DNA from: Thiotrichales bacterium
GTDB taxonomy: Bacteria; Pseudomonadota; Gammaproteobacteria; UWMA-0217
Length of the DNA: 15,084 bases
Assembly (NCBI GenBank): GCA_024763135.1
Contig: JANTGD010000043.1
Location: 1 to 15,084 of the forward strand
Direction of reading: 5' to 3'
The position numbers and the translations under genes are program-made. The notes beneath the pieces were generated by a model. That model did no database searches. It saw only the letters and a program-made list of their open reading frames with translations, and was not told where the DNA came from. This document shows, piece by piece, positions 1 through 7,229 of the stretch (its first letter is position 1; each line of letters starts with the position of its first letter).

Positions 1-84
1 GGAACAACCATGGCTTCGCAACAATGCCTTGTTCTGAACGCGTGGGTTTGCGCTGATATAGACAGTTTGAACTTGTCGGTGTAC
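1..84. other. Noncoding edge sequence, nothing assigned
   Basis: No convincing reading frame. A weak inverted pair (GAACAA near base 2, TTGTTC near base 31) is visible. The first 11 bases (GGAACAACCAT) recur at 271-281 inside the neighbouring palindromic element. The sequence beyond the window edge would be needed to say more. Confidence 0.4.
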
Positions 85-356
85 TAGTACATCGTCTCGC
101 TTAAAATGACGGAGTCAGCGCTTTTGTGATGCTACGCATCAAGGCGCAGTGCGCAGGCAATGGCAGCTGTCCTTGGCAAGCACTGCAACACCGAGGCGCA
201 GCATCACAGAAGCACCCGAAGGATTGGGTTGCTCTGCCTGCATCCTGGCGTTGTTGCAATTCTTGGAAAAGGAACAACCATTCCCTGCGGAGTGCGCCTG
301 CCCAGGCATGTAGATAGGACAATTGAGTCCGTCATTTTAAACTGAACGATGTACTA
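85..356. mobile_element. MITE-like element with 29-bp terminal inverted repeats
   Basis: The ends 85-113 and 328-356 are inverted copies matching at 25 of 29 positions; the four mismatches lie in a 5-base block in the middle. The outermost bases are TA on each side, followed by GTACATCG, so TA could be a target duplication as in IS630/Tc1-mariner elements. Nested inside are further inverted pairs: 120-137 with 196-213 (16 of 18), 146-152 with 180-186 (perfect 7), 250-255 with 273-278 (perfect 6), and a loose pair around 234-250 with 297-311. The result is a branched, foldable structure of 272 bp with no transposase. Short frames of 61-73 codons cross it on both strands but resemble nothing known to me. 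It ends 13 bp from the stop codon of the MOSC gene. The TIRs are direct observation; mobility and family are inference. Confidence 0.65.
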
Positions 357-369
357 ATTTCACGACGGA

Positions 370-1197
370 TTACCCATGCCCGAACAACCCCACATCGCTC
401 GCTTCCAGGATTTCCACAGTCGAGCCGAGCGTCAGAGTGCCGCGCGCATTGTGGATGACATTCTGGCCAAACAACACTTCATTATTCTGGCGCCGGTATG
501 TGGATAGCGTTTTGAGTGGTTCGCTCGCGCGTTCGCCCGTCTCGGGGTCAATGGTCGGAATGACGCAGCGCGCACAAGGTTTCACGATCCGCATCTCGAT
601 ACCATCGATACAAATTCGGCGCCAGCGGTCTTCAGCATAGGGTGCGACGCCGCTCACCACCAGGTTAGGTCTGAAGCGCCGCATGGCAAGTGGCTGATCA
701 AGACGCTGGTTCAAGTCAGCCAGTGAACCTTCCGATAGTAACAGCATTGGATAACCATCGGAGAATCCTGTTTGGTCCTGAGGCTCCGCATAGCGAGGAT
801 CCACGCGACGAATTGCGTTATCTGGAAACCGGACGAGATGACAAGGACGTTGTAAAAAATGGGAAAGCCAGCGGTCAGCCTGTTCACCACAACGTAGTGA
901 GCGGCAACGGTCCCGCCAGACCGTTACTTGCATCTCGCCAGCATTGCAATTCAGGGGTACATGCAAAGCCTCCTGGCCTGGAGCTTTGAGGATCAGAGAG
1001 TGCTCCGACAAATAGGTATCGATCAAACTCATTCGCGCGATCTGGCGCTGGGTGAGGAAAGATCCTTCAGGATCAACCACCATCCAGTGTCGGTCGAACT
1101 GCAAACCTCGCGGATCGAGCACCGCACTTGTCAAGGCGATTCCACGCAGCGATTTGACTGGATAAATCCAGAGTTCGCTCAGGGTGGCGCTGGCCAT
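370..1197 (-). CDS. MOSC-domain protein, YcbX/mARC-like, without ferredoxin domain
   Basis: A 275-residue protein with a MOSC N-terminal beta-barrel domain (about residues 5-120, beginning with the typical LWIYPVKSLRG and RHWMVVD motifs) and a C-terminal MOSC domain (about 125-265). The KPCARC segment (Cys208, Cys211), followed by TIDPETGE, is where family members bind the molybdenum cofactor through a cysteine. Relatives reduce N-hydroxylated compounds or detoxify base analogues together with a redox partner. E. coli YcbX is about 369 residues with a C-terminal 2Fe-2S domain; this protein stops before it and would need a separate electron donor. The open frame runs upstream to 1299, but the extension lies inside purA and lacks family similarity, so the ATG at 1197 is preferred. 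It starts 13 bp after the purA stop and is probably cotranscribed. No strong ribosome binding site is visible. The substrate is unknown. Confidence 0.85.
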   Translation of the reverse strand: MASATLSELWIYPVKSLRGIALTSAVLDPRGLQFDRHWMVVDPEGSFLTQRQIARMSLIDTYLSEHSLILKAPGQEALHVPLNCNAGEMQVTVWRDRCRSLRCGEQADRWLSHFLQRPCHLVRFPDNAIRRVDPRYAEPQDQTGFSDGYPMLLLSEGSLADLNQRLDQPLAMRRFRPNLVVSGVAPYAEDRWRRICIDGIEMRIVKPCARCVIPTIDPETGERASEPLKTLSTYRRQNNEVLFGQNVIHNARGTLTLGSTVEILEASDVGLFGHG

Positions 1198-1210
1198 CGT
1201 GTTGCGGGTT

Positions 1211-2503
1211 TTATTGGAATGGATTGCGCAGAACAATCGTCTGACTGCGATCCGGTCCCGAGGAAATAATATCGATGGGTGCTCCCACGACTTCCTCAAT
1301 TCGGGTCAGATAACGTTTGGCATTTTCCGGCAAGTTCTCGTACTCCGTTACGCCCACCGAAGATGCGTGCCAACCGGGCAATTCTTCATAAATCGGCTCG
1401 ATGGCCTGATAGTCATCCGCGTGCAGGGGGATCGTATCAGTCTCTTCGCCATCGCGACGGTAGCCAACACAGATACGCAGGGTGTCCAGTCCGTCGAGCA
1501 CGTCCAGTTTGGTAATACACAGCGCGGATAGAGAATTGATTGCCACGGCCCGACGGAGTGCTACACCATCGAACCAGCCACACCGCCGCGCTCTGCCAGT
1601 AGTCGTCCCAAACTCATGTCCGCGCGAGGCCATGTGTTTGCCAAAGTCGTCGAATAATTCAGTCGGAAATGGGCCAGCACCCACGCGCGTTGTATAAGCT
1701 TTGGTAATTCCCAGCACGTAGTCGATATCCCGAGGGCCGACACCAGATCCCGTGCACGCACCGCCAGCGGTCGTATTGGAGGAGGTTACGAATGGATAGG
1801 TTCCATGATCAATATCCAGCAAAGTGCCCTGCGCGCCCTCGAAGAGCACATTGGCATTGGCTCGACGTAAATCATGCAACCGTCCGGTGACATCTGCCGC
1901 CATGGGTTCGAGGAGCTCCGCATAAGCCAGCATTTGTTCCAAAACCTGCTGAAAATCCACTGGATCTGCCTTGAAATAATGCTTGAGCGCAAAGTTGTGG
2001 TAATCCAGAACCTCGCCAAGCTTGGCGGAAAAACGTTCCCGACGAAAGAGATCTCCCAGGCGTAGTCCACGTCTGGCGATCTTATCCTCATAAGCGGGTC
2101 CAATGCCTCGTCCGGTCGTGCCAATGGCGTTACGCCCGCGTGCTTTTTCACGCGCATGATCAAGTGCGACATGGTAGGGCAGAATCAACTGCGTAGCTGA
2201 CGACAGGCGTAACCGGTCGCGTACTGGCACGCCCGCCTGCTCGAGCATTTGAATCTCTTCGAGCAAGGCATCCGGCGCAAGCACGACGCCATTACCAATC
2301 ATGCATTCCACTCCCTCTCGCAGAATACCCGACGGGATTAAATGCAAAGCAGTCGTCTCACCATCGATCACCAGGGTATGGCCGGCATTGTGCCCGCCTT
2401 GAAAGCGTACAACCGCCTGCGCATCCTCTGTTAAAAGATCAACGACTTTGCCTTTACCTTCATCGCCCCACTGACTTCCGAGTATTACTGCAAACTGGCT
2501 CAT
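1211..2503 (-). CDS. purA: Adenylosuccinate synthetase
   Basis: Catalyses the GTP-dependent joining of aspartate to IMP to make adenylosuccinate, the first committed step to AMP, in the cytoplasm. The 430-residue length is normal. Visible motifs: the phosphate-binding loop GDEGKGK (13-19) with the catalytic Asp at 14, NAGHT (39-43) with the catalytic His at 42, GTTGRGIGPAYEDK (128-141), a Ser/Thr-rich SSNTTAGG segment in the middle, GTTTGRARRCGWFD for the GTP/aspartate region, and TKLDVLDGL near the base-recognition site. The ATG follows the hisZ TGA with no gap, suggesting translational coupling. It is the usual downstream member of the hfl-purA cluster. Function is near certain. Confidence 0.98.
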   Translation of the reverse strand: MSQFAVILGSQWGDEGKGKVVDLLTEDAQAVVRFQGGHNAGHTLVIDGETTALHLIPSGILREGVECMIGNGVVLAPDALLEEIQMLEQAGVPVRDRLRLSSATQLILPYHVALDHAREKARGRNAIGTTGRGIGPAYEDKIARRGLRLGDLFRRERFSAKLGEVLDYHNFALKHYFKADPVDFQQVLEQMLAYAELLEPMAADVTGRLHDLRRANANVLFEGAQGTLLDIDHGTYPFVTSSNTTAGGACTGSGVGPRDIDYVLGITKAYTTRVGAGPFPTELFDDFGKHMASRGHEFGTTTGRARRCGWFDGVALRRAVAINSLSALCITKLDVLDGLDTLRICVGYRRDGEETDTIPLHADDYQAIEPIYEELPGWHASSVGVTEYENLPENAKRYLTRIEEVVGAPIDIISSGPDRSQTIVLRNPFQ

Positions 2504-3688
2504 TCAACCCAACTCCTCGACGGACCATTGCCCATCTCGATTCACAATATAATGCGTGCAACCCATGGCTTTCGACTGCTCAAAGTCTCCATCCAGGGAA
2601 TGGATTACGATATCTCCCTGGCGACGGCGTTCCTGAATAAAGGCCAGCAGTGACTCTTCCTGCCAGTCTGGTGCCCACACCTTACGTGCTTGGAAACCAA
2701 AATGTTTGCTGGAAAGTTTTTGCAGGGTTTTAAGGTCAGTACTGAAACCAACCGCGGCACGGTCTCTACCGAAATCTCGACCGATGCCATCATACCTGCC
2801 CCCGCGTGCGATCTCAGCACCCTCCCCACTGGTGTAAGCACTAAATACAATGCCGGTTTCGTAATGAAACCCTCGCAGTTCCGCTAAATCGAAGTGCACG
2901 TTCACTTCCGGAAAACGCTCCTCAGTGATTTGCGCCAAACTGCTCAGAGTATCCAGGTAGCCGACAATCCGTTCTGAAAATGCAAATTGGCGACGCGCAT
3001 CCATCAGCATTTCACTGTCACCGTTCATCAACGCCAATTCGACTAACAGCTGCCGCTGTTCATTGTTTAACGCCAGTTCCGTAACAAAATCGCGAATTTC
3101 AGGAACTGCTTTGCGCTGCAGCATTTCGAACAATTGATCAGAATCTTCCTGATCAATACCAAATTCTTTGGCGACCTGACGATAGATTCCCGAGTGTCCA
3201 ATATCGATATGAATATCTTCGATGCCACAGAGTTCGAGCGTTTCCAGCATCAAGCTGAGAATCTCCACATCACTGGCCTTGCCTTCGTGCCCATAGATTT
3301 CAGCACCGACCTGCAAGGGACTGCGCGATCCGCCGAGACTCGTGGGACGCGTTCTGAGCACTGTACCCAGATAGCAGAGCCGCGTCGGTTCAGAACGATT
3401 GAGGCGATGTGCATCGATACGCGCTACCTGGGGCGTGATATCGGGACGCACGCCCAGCATGCGCCCGCTCAATTGGTCGGTAATCTTGAACGTCTGGAGA
3501 TCCAAATCAGGGCCTGCGCCAGACAGTAATGAATCGAGATACTCAATGAAAGGGGGGAAGACGAGCTCATACCCCCAATGGCGATACATGTCGATCAGCT
3601 CTCTGCGCGCTGCTTCCAGCCATTCAGCCTCTTCGGGCAGGGCTTCTTCGACCCCTTCTGGCAGGAGCCAACGTTTCATCAGCGTCAT
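2504..3688 (-). CDS. hisZ: ATP phosphoribosyltransferase regulatory subunit (HisRS paralogue)
   Basis: A class II aminoacyl-tRNA-synthetase-like protein of 394 residues. It resembles the catalytic core of histidyl-tRNA synthetase (motif-2 region GVRPDITPQVARI near residues 79-91, then GRYDGIGRDFG and GFSTDL later) but is shorter and lacks the tRNA-binding domain. Family members do not charge tRNA; they form a hetero-octamer with the short form of HisG and enable feedback-regulated ATP phosphoribosyltransferase activity, the first step of histidine synthesis. The open frame has an ATG at 3697, but AAGGG sits directly against it and is 9 nt from the ATG at 3688. The shorter form also begins MTLMKRWLLPEG, like relatives, so 3688 is chosen. 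Its stop abuts the purA start. The hfl-hisZ-purA order is known from Pseudomonas and relatives. Confidence 0.93.
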   Translation of the reverse strand: MTLMKRWLLPEGVEEALPEEAEWLEAARRELIDMYRHWGYELVFPPFIEYLDSLLSGAGPDLDLQTFKITDQLSGRMLGVRPDITPQVARIDAHRLNRSEPTRLCYLGTVLRTRPTSLGGSRSPLQVGAEIYGHEGKASDVEILSLMLETLELCGIEDIHIDIGHSGIYRQVAKEFGIDQEDSDQLFEMLQRKAVPEIRDFVTELALNNEQRQLLVELALMNGDSEMLMDARRQFAFSERIVGYLDTLSSLAQITEERFPEVNVHFDLAELRGFHYETGIVFSAYTSGEGAEIARGGRYDGIGRDFGRDRAAVGFSTDLKTLQKLSSKHFGFQARKVWAPDWQEESLLAFIQERRRQGDIVIHSLDGDFEQSKAMGCTHYIVNRDGQWSVEELG

Positions 3689-3738
3689 ATTACTCATCCC
3701 TTAACTTATTTTGGATCGATGGCACTGGTGGGTCAGAT

Positions 3739-3921
3739 TCAACGATCGCCGGGGAAGGCCGGATTGCGGGGACGGCGGCGCAAAACCACTAACGCCAACC
3801 CGTCATGCACTGCTGTCCACAGCTGATTGAGCACATTGGACACTTGCGATCTGTGACCCTTGACGGGCGGATCGGCCTGCTCGCATGGGCAAACACTCGA
3901 GTGCCGTACGCGCGATACCAT
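3739..3921 (-). CDS. Possible small ORF coupled to yjeT, doubtful
   Basis: A 60-codon frame whose ATG overlaps the yjeT stop as TAATG, the same arrangement as hflK/hflC. The product is rich in Arg and Pro with no membrane segment and no family I recognise. It lies in the 232-bp stretch between yjeT and hisZ, which otherwise shows only a CACTCGAGTG palindrome (3894-3903). There is no good ribosome binding site. Chance is a realistic explanation for this frame; it is listed because of the stop/start contact. Confidence 0.15.
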   Translation of the reverse strand: MVSRVRHSSVCPCEQADPPVKGHRSQVSNVLNQLWTAVHDGLALVVLRRRPRNPAFPGDR

Positions 3922-4112
3922 TAACTACGAACCCAATAAAGCAGCAGCACGCCGCCCAGCATACTGAACAAACCCACGAGACGCAGGGTTCGGCTAGGCA
4001 GGCTCTGAAGCTGTTGTACGCTTCGTTTATACCCCTCCGGGGAAATAAACGGCAGCAAGCCTTCGATCACCAATACCAGTGCGAAGGCCGCCCACAAATC
4101 AGACCAGTTCAC
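3921..4112 (-). CDS. yjeT: DUF2065 family small membrane protein (YjeT-like)
   Basis: A 63-residue protein with two hydrophobic segments (about residues 6-22 and 44-61) joined by a short polar loop containing PEGYKR. Length, topology and its place directly after hflC match the DUF2065/YjeT family, whose function is not established. The start is a GTG six bases after the hflC stop. Its position suggests a role at the inner membrane near the HflKC-FtsH complex, but this is inference from location only. Confidence 0.88.
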   Translation of the reverse strand: MNWSDLWAAFALVLVIEGLLPFISPEGYKRSVQQLQSLPSRTLRLVGLFSMLGGVLLLYWVRS

Positions 4113-4118
4113 GAGACG

Positions 4119-5060
4119 TTATTGTCTAAGCACAGGCGGTGCCGGCGGGGGAGGCAAACTCCCCGTGGAAAACTGAGGCACGCCCGCTCCCCGTGAGGCT
4201 TCACCGGCTAAGGGGTCTTTGAAGTATTTAAAGAATTCGCTATCGGGTTCCAAGACCATTAGATCGTCTTTGCCACGGAATGCCCGGCGATAAGATTCCA
4301 TACTCCTGTAGAAAGAGTAGAACTCGGGATCTTTTGTGTAGGCCTTAGCGTAAGTATCCGCGGCCAGTGCATCGCCTTCACCACGCACCGTCTGCGCCTG
4401 CTTATACGCCTCAGCCAGGATCACAGATCGTTTACGATCCGCTGTCGCCCGGATACGTTCCGCGGCTTCTTGTCCCTCGGCGCGTAGCTCTTTCGCAATT
4501 CGCGCGCGCTCCGCACGCATCCGATCATACACCGAACCACTGACCTCATCCGGCAAGTCAATTTGACTGATCCGAACATCGACCACTTCGATACCCAGCT
4601 CGCTGGCCAGCTGTTTTGAGGTTTCGTTAATCGAACTCATGATTTCCTGGCGCTCTCCGGACACTGCCTGTTGAATCGTACGCTTGGCGAATTCGTTGCG
4701 TAATCCATCCTTGATGATCTGCGATAGGCGGCTTTGCGCATTGCGCTCCTGCCCCCGGGTAGCACGATAGTACTGCGCCCCGTCTTGTATACGCCATTTG
4801 ACAAAGAAATCGACCGTCACATTCTTTTTCTCGATGGTAAGGAAGCGCTCCGGCCGTGCATCCAGCGTTAAGATCCGCGCATCGAATTTAATGACATTAT
4901 TCACCAAGGGAAACTTGAAATGCAGACCGGGCGTAATGTCGGCCCGCTTGAACTCACCCAAACTAAAGAGCAATGCCTTATCGCGTTCATCCACAGTATA
5001 CGCGGACATGGACAGCAGAATGATCAGCGCCACCGCGGCGCCTCCGAGAATCTTAACCAT
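4119..5060 (-). CDS. hflC: FtsH-modulating SPFH protein HflC
   Basis: An inner-membrane protein of 313 residues with an N-terminal transmembrane anchor (about residues 4-20) followed by a periplasmic SPFH/band 7 domain. The family motifs VDERDKALLFSLGEF and TPGLHFKFPL sit just after the anchor. A long charged, Ala/Glu/Arg-rich helical region spans about residues 180-235, and the tail is rich in proline (SLPPPPAPP). HflC assembles with HflK into a large cage around the membrane protease FtsH and limits its access to substrates. The ATG overlaps the hflK stop as TAATG, implying coupled translation and stoichiometric synthesis of the two partners. It is followed by yjeT after six bases. Confidence 0.97.
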   Translation of the reverse strand: MVKILGGAAVALIILLSMSAYTVDERDKALLFSLGEFKRADITPGLHFKFPLVNNVIKFDARILTLDARPERFLTIEKKNVTVDFFVKWRIQDGAQYYRATRGQERNAQSRLSQIIKDGLRNEFAKRTIQQAVSGERQEIMSSINETSKQLASELGIEVVDVRISQIDLPDEVSGSVYDRMRAERARIAKELRAEGQEAAERIRATADRKRSVILAEAYKQAQTVRGEGDALAADTYAKAYTKDPEFYSFYRSMESYRRAFRGKDDLMVLEPDSEFFKYFKDPLAGEASRGAGVPQFSTGSLPPPPAPPVLRQ

Positions 5061-6214
5061 TAGCGGGTCTCCCTGTTGGTAGAACGCGTAGGTCGTGTCG
5101 AGCGTTCGGTGCGAAGGGGTGAGCTGGAGTTACTGGTGGGCATTTGAGGTGAGCTTGACTGCCTGGATTCAGCCCCCCCTGTCGTAGGAGACTGCATCAG
5201 CTTATCCAATGGCAGATACATCAGGCTATTGCCTTGCTGTACATCCATTAAAACTTTGCTTGAGGATGACATGACCGACTCGACGGTTTCGAGATAGAGA
5301 CGTTCGCGAGTCACCGCAGGCGCTTTTTGATACTCTCTCAACAGCTGCGTAAAGCGCGAGGAATCACCCTCAGCCTGGTCGATCATCTGTTGTTTATAAG
5401 CCAGCGCCTCTTCTGTCAGGCGGGCTGCTTCACCCCGCGCCTGCGGAATCACACTATTTGAGTAGGCTTCTGCTTCGTTGATGAACCGCACATTGTCTTC
5501 CCGTGCCTTGATGGCGTCGTTGAACGCCTCCTGAACCTGCTCCGGCGGTTGTGACTGCTGTAAATTGACCGTTGTCACTTCGAGTCCGGTCTGATACGCA
5601 TCGAGCATCGCCTGGGTCAGTTCCTTGGTTTTAGAAGCCACTTCAGGCCGGCCTTCATTGAGCACGAAATCCATCTTACTTTTTCCCACTGCTTCTCGTA
5701 GCGCACTTTCTACCGCTTCTTGCAGACTCAGATCGGGATCTCTGACCCGAAACACGTATTGTTCTGGATCTTTGATACGGTATTGTGCGGCGATTTCAAT
5801 GTCGACGATGTTTTCATCTTGCGTCAGCATGCTGGAACGATGTTGAAAACTCCGCACCTGATCGATGTCCACAATTTCGACGGTCTCAACCGGGGTAGGG
5901 ATATGCCAATGCGGACCGGGATTGGCGACTGTTTGAAAAGCGCCAAATCGCAATACCAGACCACGCTCCCCTTCACCCACGATGTAAAATCCCGAAGCCA
6001 GCCAGATGATGAACGCGAGTAGCGCTACCCCGAGCAACCCCGTGATGGCACCTCTGCCCGGACCACCCCCTCCGTCGCTGCCACTCTTACCCAGACGGCC
6101 GAGCTTATCGGTCAATTTTTTGAACAGATCATCAAGATCCGGCGGCCCCTGGTTGCCGCGGTTACCGCCGCCCCAAGGATCTTTGTTATCCCCACCTGGT
6201 TGATTCCAAGGCAT
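5060..6214 (-). CDS. hflK: FtsH-modulating SPFH protein HflK
   Basis: 384 residues. A Gly/Asn/Pro/Trp-rich cytoplasmic N-terminal stretch (1-56, beginning MPWNQPGG) precedes a transmembrane helix (about 57-77), then the band 7/SPFH domain (from about 78, with GERGLVLRFGAF and NPGPHWHIPTPVE). A coiled-coil-prone region follows, and the polar tail is rich in Ser, Thr and Arg. Partner of HflC in the complex that surrounds FtsH. The ATG has a good ribosome binding site (GGAG, 7 nt spacing). Unusually, the gene is separated from hflX by about 1 kb of apparently noncoding DNA, so it probably has its own promoter; a candidate lies near 6622-6650. Confidence 0.97.
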   Translation of the reverse strand: MPWNQPGGDNKDPWGGGNRGNQGPPDLDDLFKKLTDKLGRLGKSGSDGGGGPGRGAITGLLGVALLAFIIWLASGFYIVGEGERGLVLRFGAFQTVANPGPHWHIPTPVETVEIVDIDQVRSFQHRSSMLTQDENIVDIEIAAQYRIKDPEQYVFRVRDPDLSLQEAVESALREAVGKSKMDFVLNEGRPEVASKTKELTQAMLDAYQTGLEVTTVNLQQSQPPEQVQEAFNDAIKAREDNVRFINEAEAYSNSVIPQARGEAARLTEEALAYKQQMIDQAEGDSSRFTQLLREYQKAPAVTRERLYLETVESVMSSSSKVLMDVQQGNSLMYLPLDKLMQSPTTGGAESRQSSSPQMPTSNSSSPLRTERSTRPTRSTNRETR

Positions 6215-6421
6215 TCAATTTCTCCAAATTACCTGCTGCGATTTGGCAAACCTACCAATTACCCAGCTTGAATACATCCAGCCATTTGCTGGTTCGATGT
6301 TCAAATCAATTCTGTGCCAAACGGCACGTGCTGCTCTCAACATACCTCCCACAACCTGACCGAGCGATGCGTTTTCGCATGCACGTAACAAGCGGCGCTT
6401 GGTTTTCTCACTATCACTCAT
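6215..6421 (-). CDS. Possible small ORF immediately before hflK, doubtful
   Basis: A 68-codon frame beginning MSDSEKTKRRLL, with an AGGT about 7 nt before its ATG and a TGA stop that directly abuts the hflK ATG. A longer version opens from a GTG at 6559 (114 codons). No family is recognised and there is no membrane segment. The stop/start contact and the possible ribosome binding site speak for it. The low complexity of the upstream extension and the repeat-laden surroundings speak against it. It could instead be a leader ORF or chance. Confidence 0.2.
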   Translation of the reverse strand: MSDSEKTKRRLLRACENASLGQVVGGMLRAARAVWHRIDLNIEPANGWMYSSWVIGRFAKSQQVIWRN

Positions 6422-6621
6422 CTGCCGACCTGCAAAAGGCACTTGCAAAACGGCTGCATAGCCCATTGACTGCGCTGCACGCTGCCTGTACCCGCACTGA
6501 TCGATTGGATAGGGCTTTTGGCCGCTGCGCAGCGCACGCCCTGCTCTCGGGCTTTTCACGACGTTCTACACCGCCCCCCTTTTGGGGTGCGCGAATGAGG
6601 TGTATCAATACAAAGCCGCTG

Positions 6622-6650
6622 ATTTTATGGACCTGCGCGCGAAAACACAA
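6622..6650 (-). promoter_or_regulatory. Candidate sigma70-type promoter for hflK
   Basis: On the minus strand TTGTGT (6650-6645) is followed after 17 bp by TAAAAT (6627-6622). The -10 matches consensus at five of six positions; the -35 matches at three of six. It would give a leader of roughly 400 nt before hflK and would explain how hflKC is expressed despite the large gap. Prediction by eye only. Confidence 0.3.
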
Positions 6651-6889
6651 TTGGCTAGACTCAGAAGGCCGAAACACGACTCACTGAAACAGGCGGGTAA
6701 AAAACGCTTAAACACGTCGATCCTGCATTAAAATGTGTTGAAACTGCGCGTGTTTCTTCTCAGTTATTCGCTGTATCCGTTATTGTAGGCTGTTGCGCCC
6801 TCTCCCAAATCCATCCCTTACAAAGGCTGTTGGAGAAGCCGGATCGTAACTGCCTGGCCGTAACCTCTCAGCGAATGATGAAAAATGTA

Positions 6890-7009
6890 GTAACTGCTCA
6901 GATTGTCCCTAAAATACGTCAGATCAAGGCGAAAAATGTTTGTTTACAAGCCATAAATGACCATTCTAACGCAGAGCGGACGCATTTCAGGGATTAACTG
7001 AGTCGTTAT
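6890..7009. repeat. 120-bp imperfect palindromic repeat element
   Basis: The outer arms 6890-6920 and 6979-7009 are inverted copies, matching at 23 of 31 positions and including the cores TCCCT, AAAT and CGTC. Weaker similarity continues inward (GCG followed by AAAAATG opposite TTAGAATG). The centre contains TTTGTTTACAAGCC. This architecture is typical of small nonautonomous repeats dispersed between genes. A GC-rich hairpin (7011-7036) adjoins its right end. Confidence 0.55.
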
Positions 7010-7010
7010 G

Positions 7011-7036
7011 CCCGGCTAAAACTACCTCTTGCCGGG
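7011..7036. other. GC-rich hairpin beside the palindromic repeat
   Basis: CCCGGC (7011-7016) and GCCGGG (7031-7036) form a perfect 6-bp stem with a 14-nt loop. Neither side is followed by a T tract, so it does not qualify as a standard intrinsic terminator. It may act in RNA processing downstream of hflX or be part of the repeat element. Confidence 0.4.
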
Positions 7037-7229
7037 TTACGTTACCACCCGCCCTTGCCTATGCTAAGCAATTGGCGGCATGCTTCGAGAGGCAGCCATA
7101 AAACTGCTACGTCACCCGATTGCTGCGCTGCGCCTTGCGTTTGGGCTTCTCGTGATAGTTAGCGACACACTCCTGATAACTCCGTGTGGTAGTGCCAGGT
7201 AAACAGCCAGGGGCGCTGAACTATCACCC

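Larger units (their letters stand above)
6215..7229. other. 1-kb repeat-bearing interval between hflX and hflK
   Basis: In most relatives hflX and hflK are nearly adjacent; here they are 1015 bp apart with no convincing gene. Direct observations, in coordinate order: hairpin GTGCC/GGCAC (6314-6318 with 6323-6327), ATGCG-TTTT-CGCAT near 6367-6380, a 12-bp palindrome CGCTGCGCAGCG at 6523-6534, CCCC-TTTT-GGGG at 6576-6587, GAAACACG/CGTGTTTC (6671-6678 with 6749-6756), a 120-bp imperfect palindrome (6890-7009), and CCCGGC/GCCGGG (7011-7016 with 7031-7036). The interval looks like accumulated repeat elements or a decayed insertion. A plus-strand frame of 139 codons (6268-6687) runs through it but looks spurious. 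Confidence 0.6.

Noticed and set aside
101..322. 73-codon minus-strand frame inside the palindromic element
   Set aside because: It lies within the nested palindromes and shows no transposase motif; most likely a by-product of the repeat.
1198..1299. 34-codon N-terminal extension of the MOSC protein
   Set aside because: It overlaps purA coding sequence and has no similarity to MOSC N-termini.
1184..1531. 115-codon plus-strand frame over the purA end
   Set aside because: It is antisense to purA, which is certain; the frame is a shadow of its codon usage.
6576..6587. CCCC-TTTT-GGGG hairpin as a terminator
   Set aside because: The stem is only four pairs and neither strand has a following T tract.
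6268..6687. 139-codon plus-strand frame in the hflX-hflK gap
   Set aside because: No recognisable family, no good start context, opposite strand to all genes, and it runs through inverted repeats.
6709..6755. Minus-strand AAACACG/CGTGTTT pair followed shortly by six T residues, as a terminator
   Set aside because: The loop is over 30 nt and the stem is short and AT-rich, so it is not a convincing intrinsic terminator.
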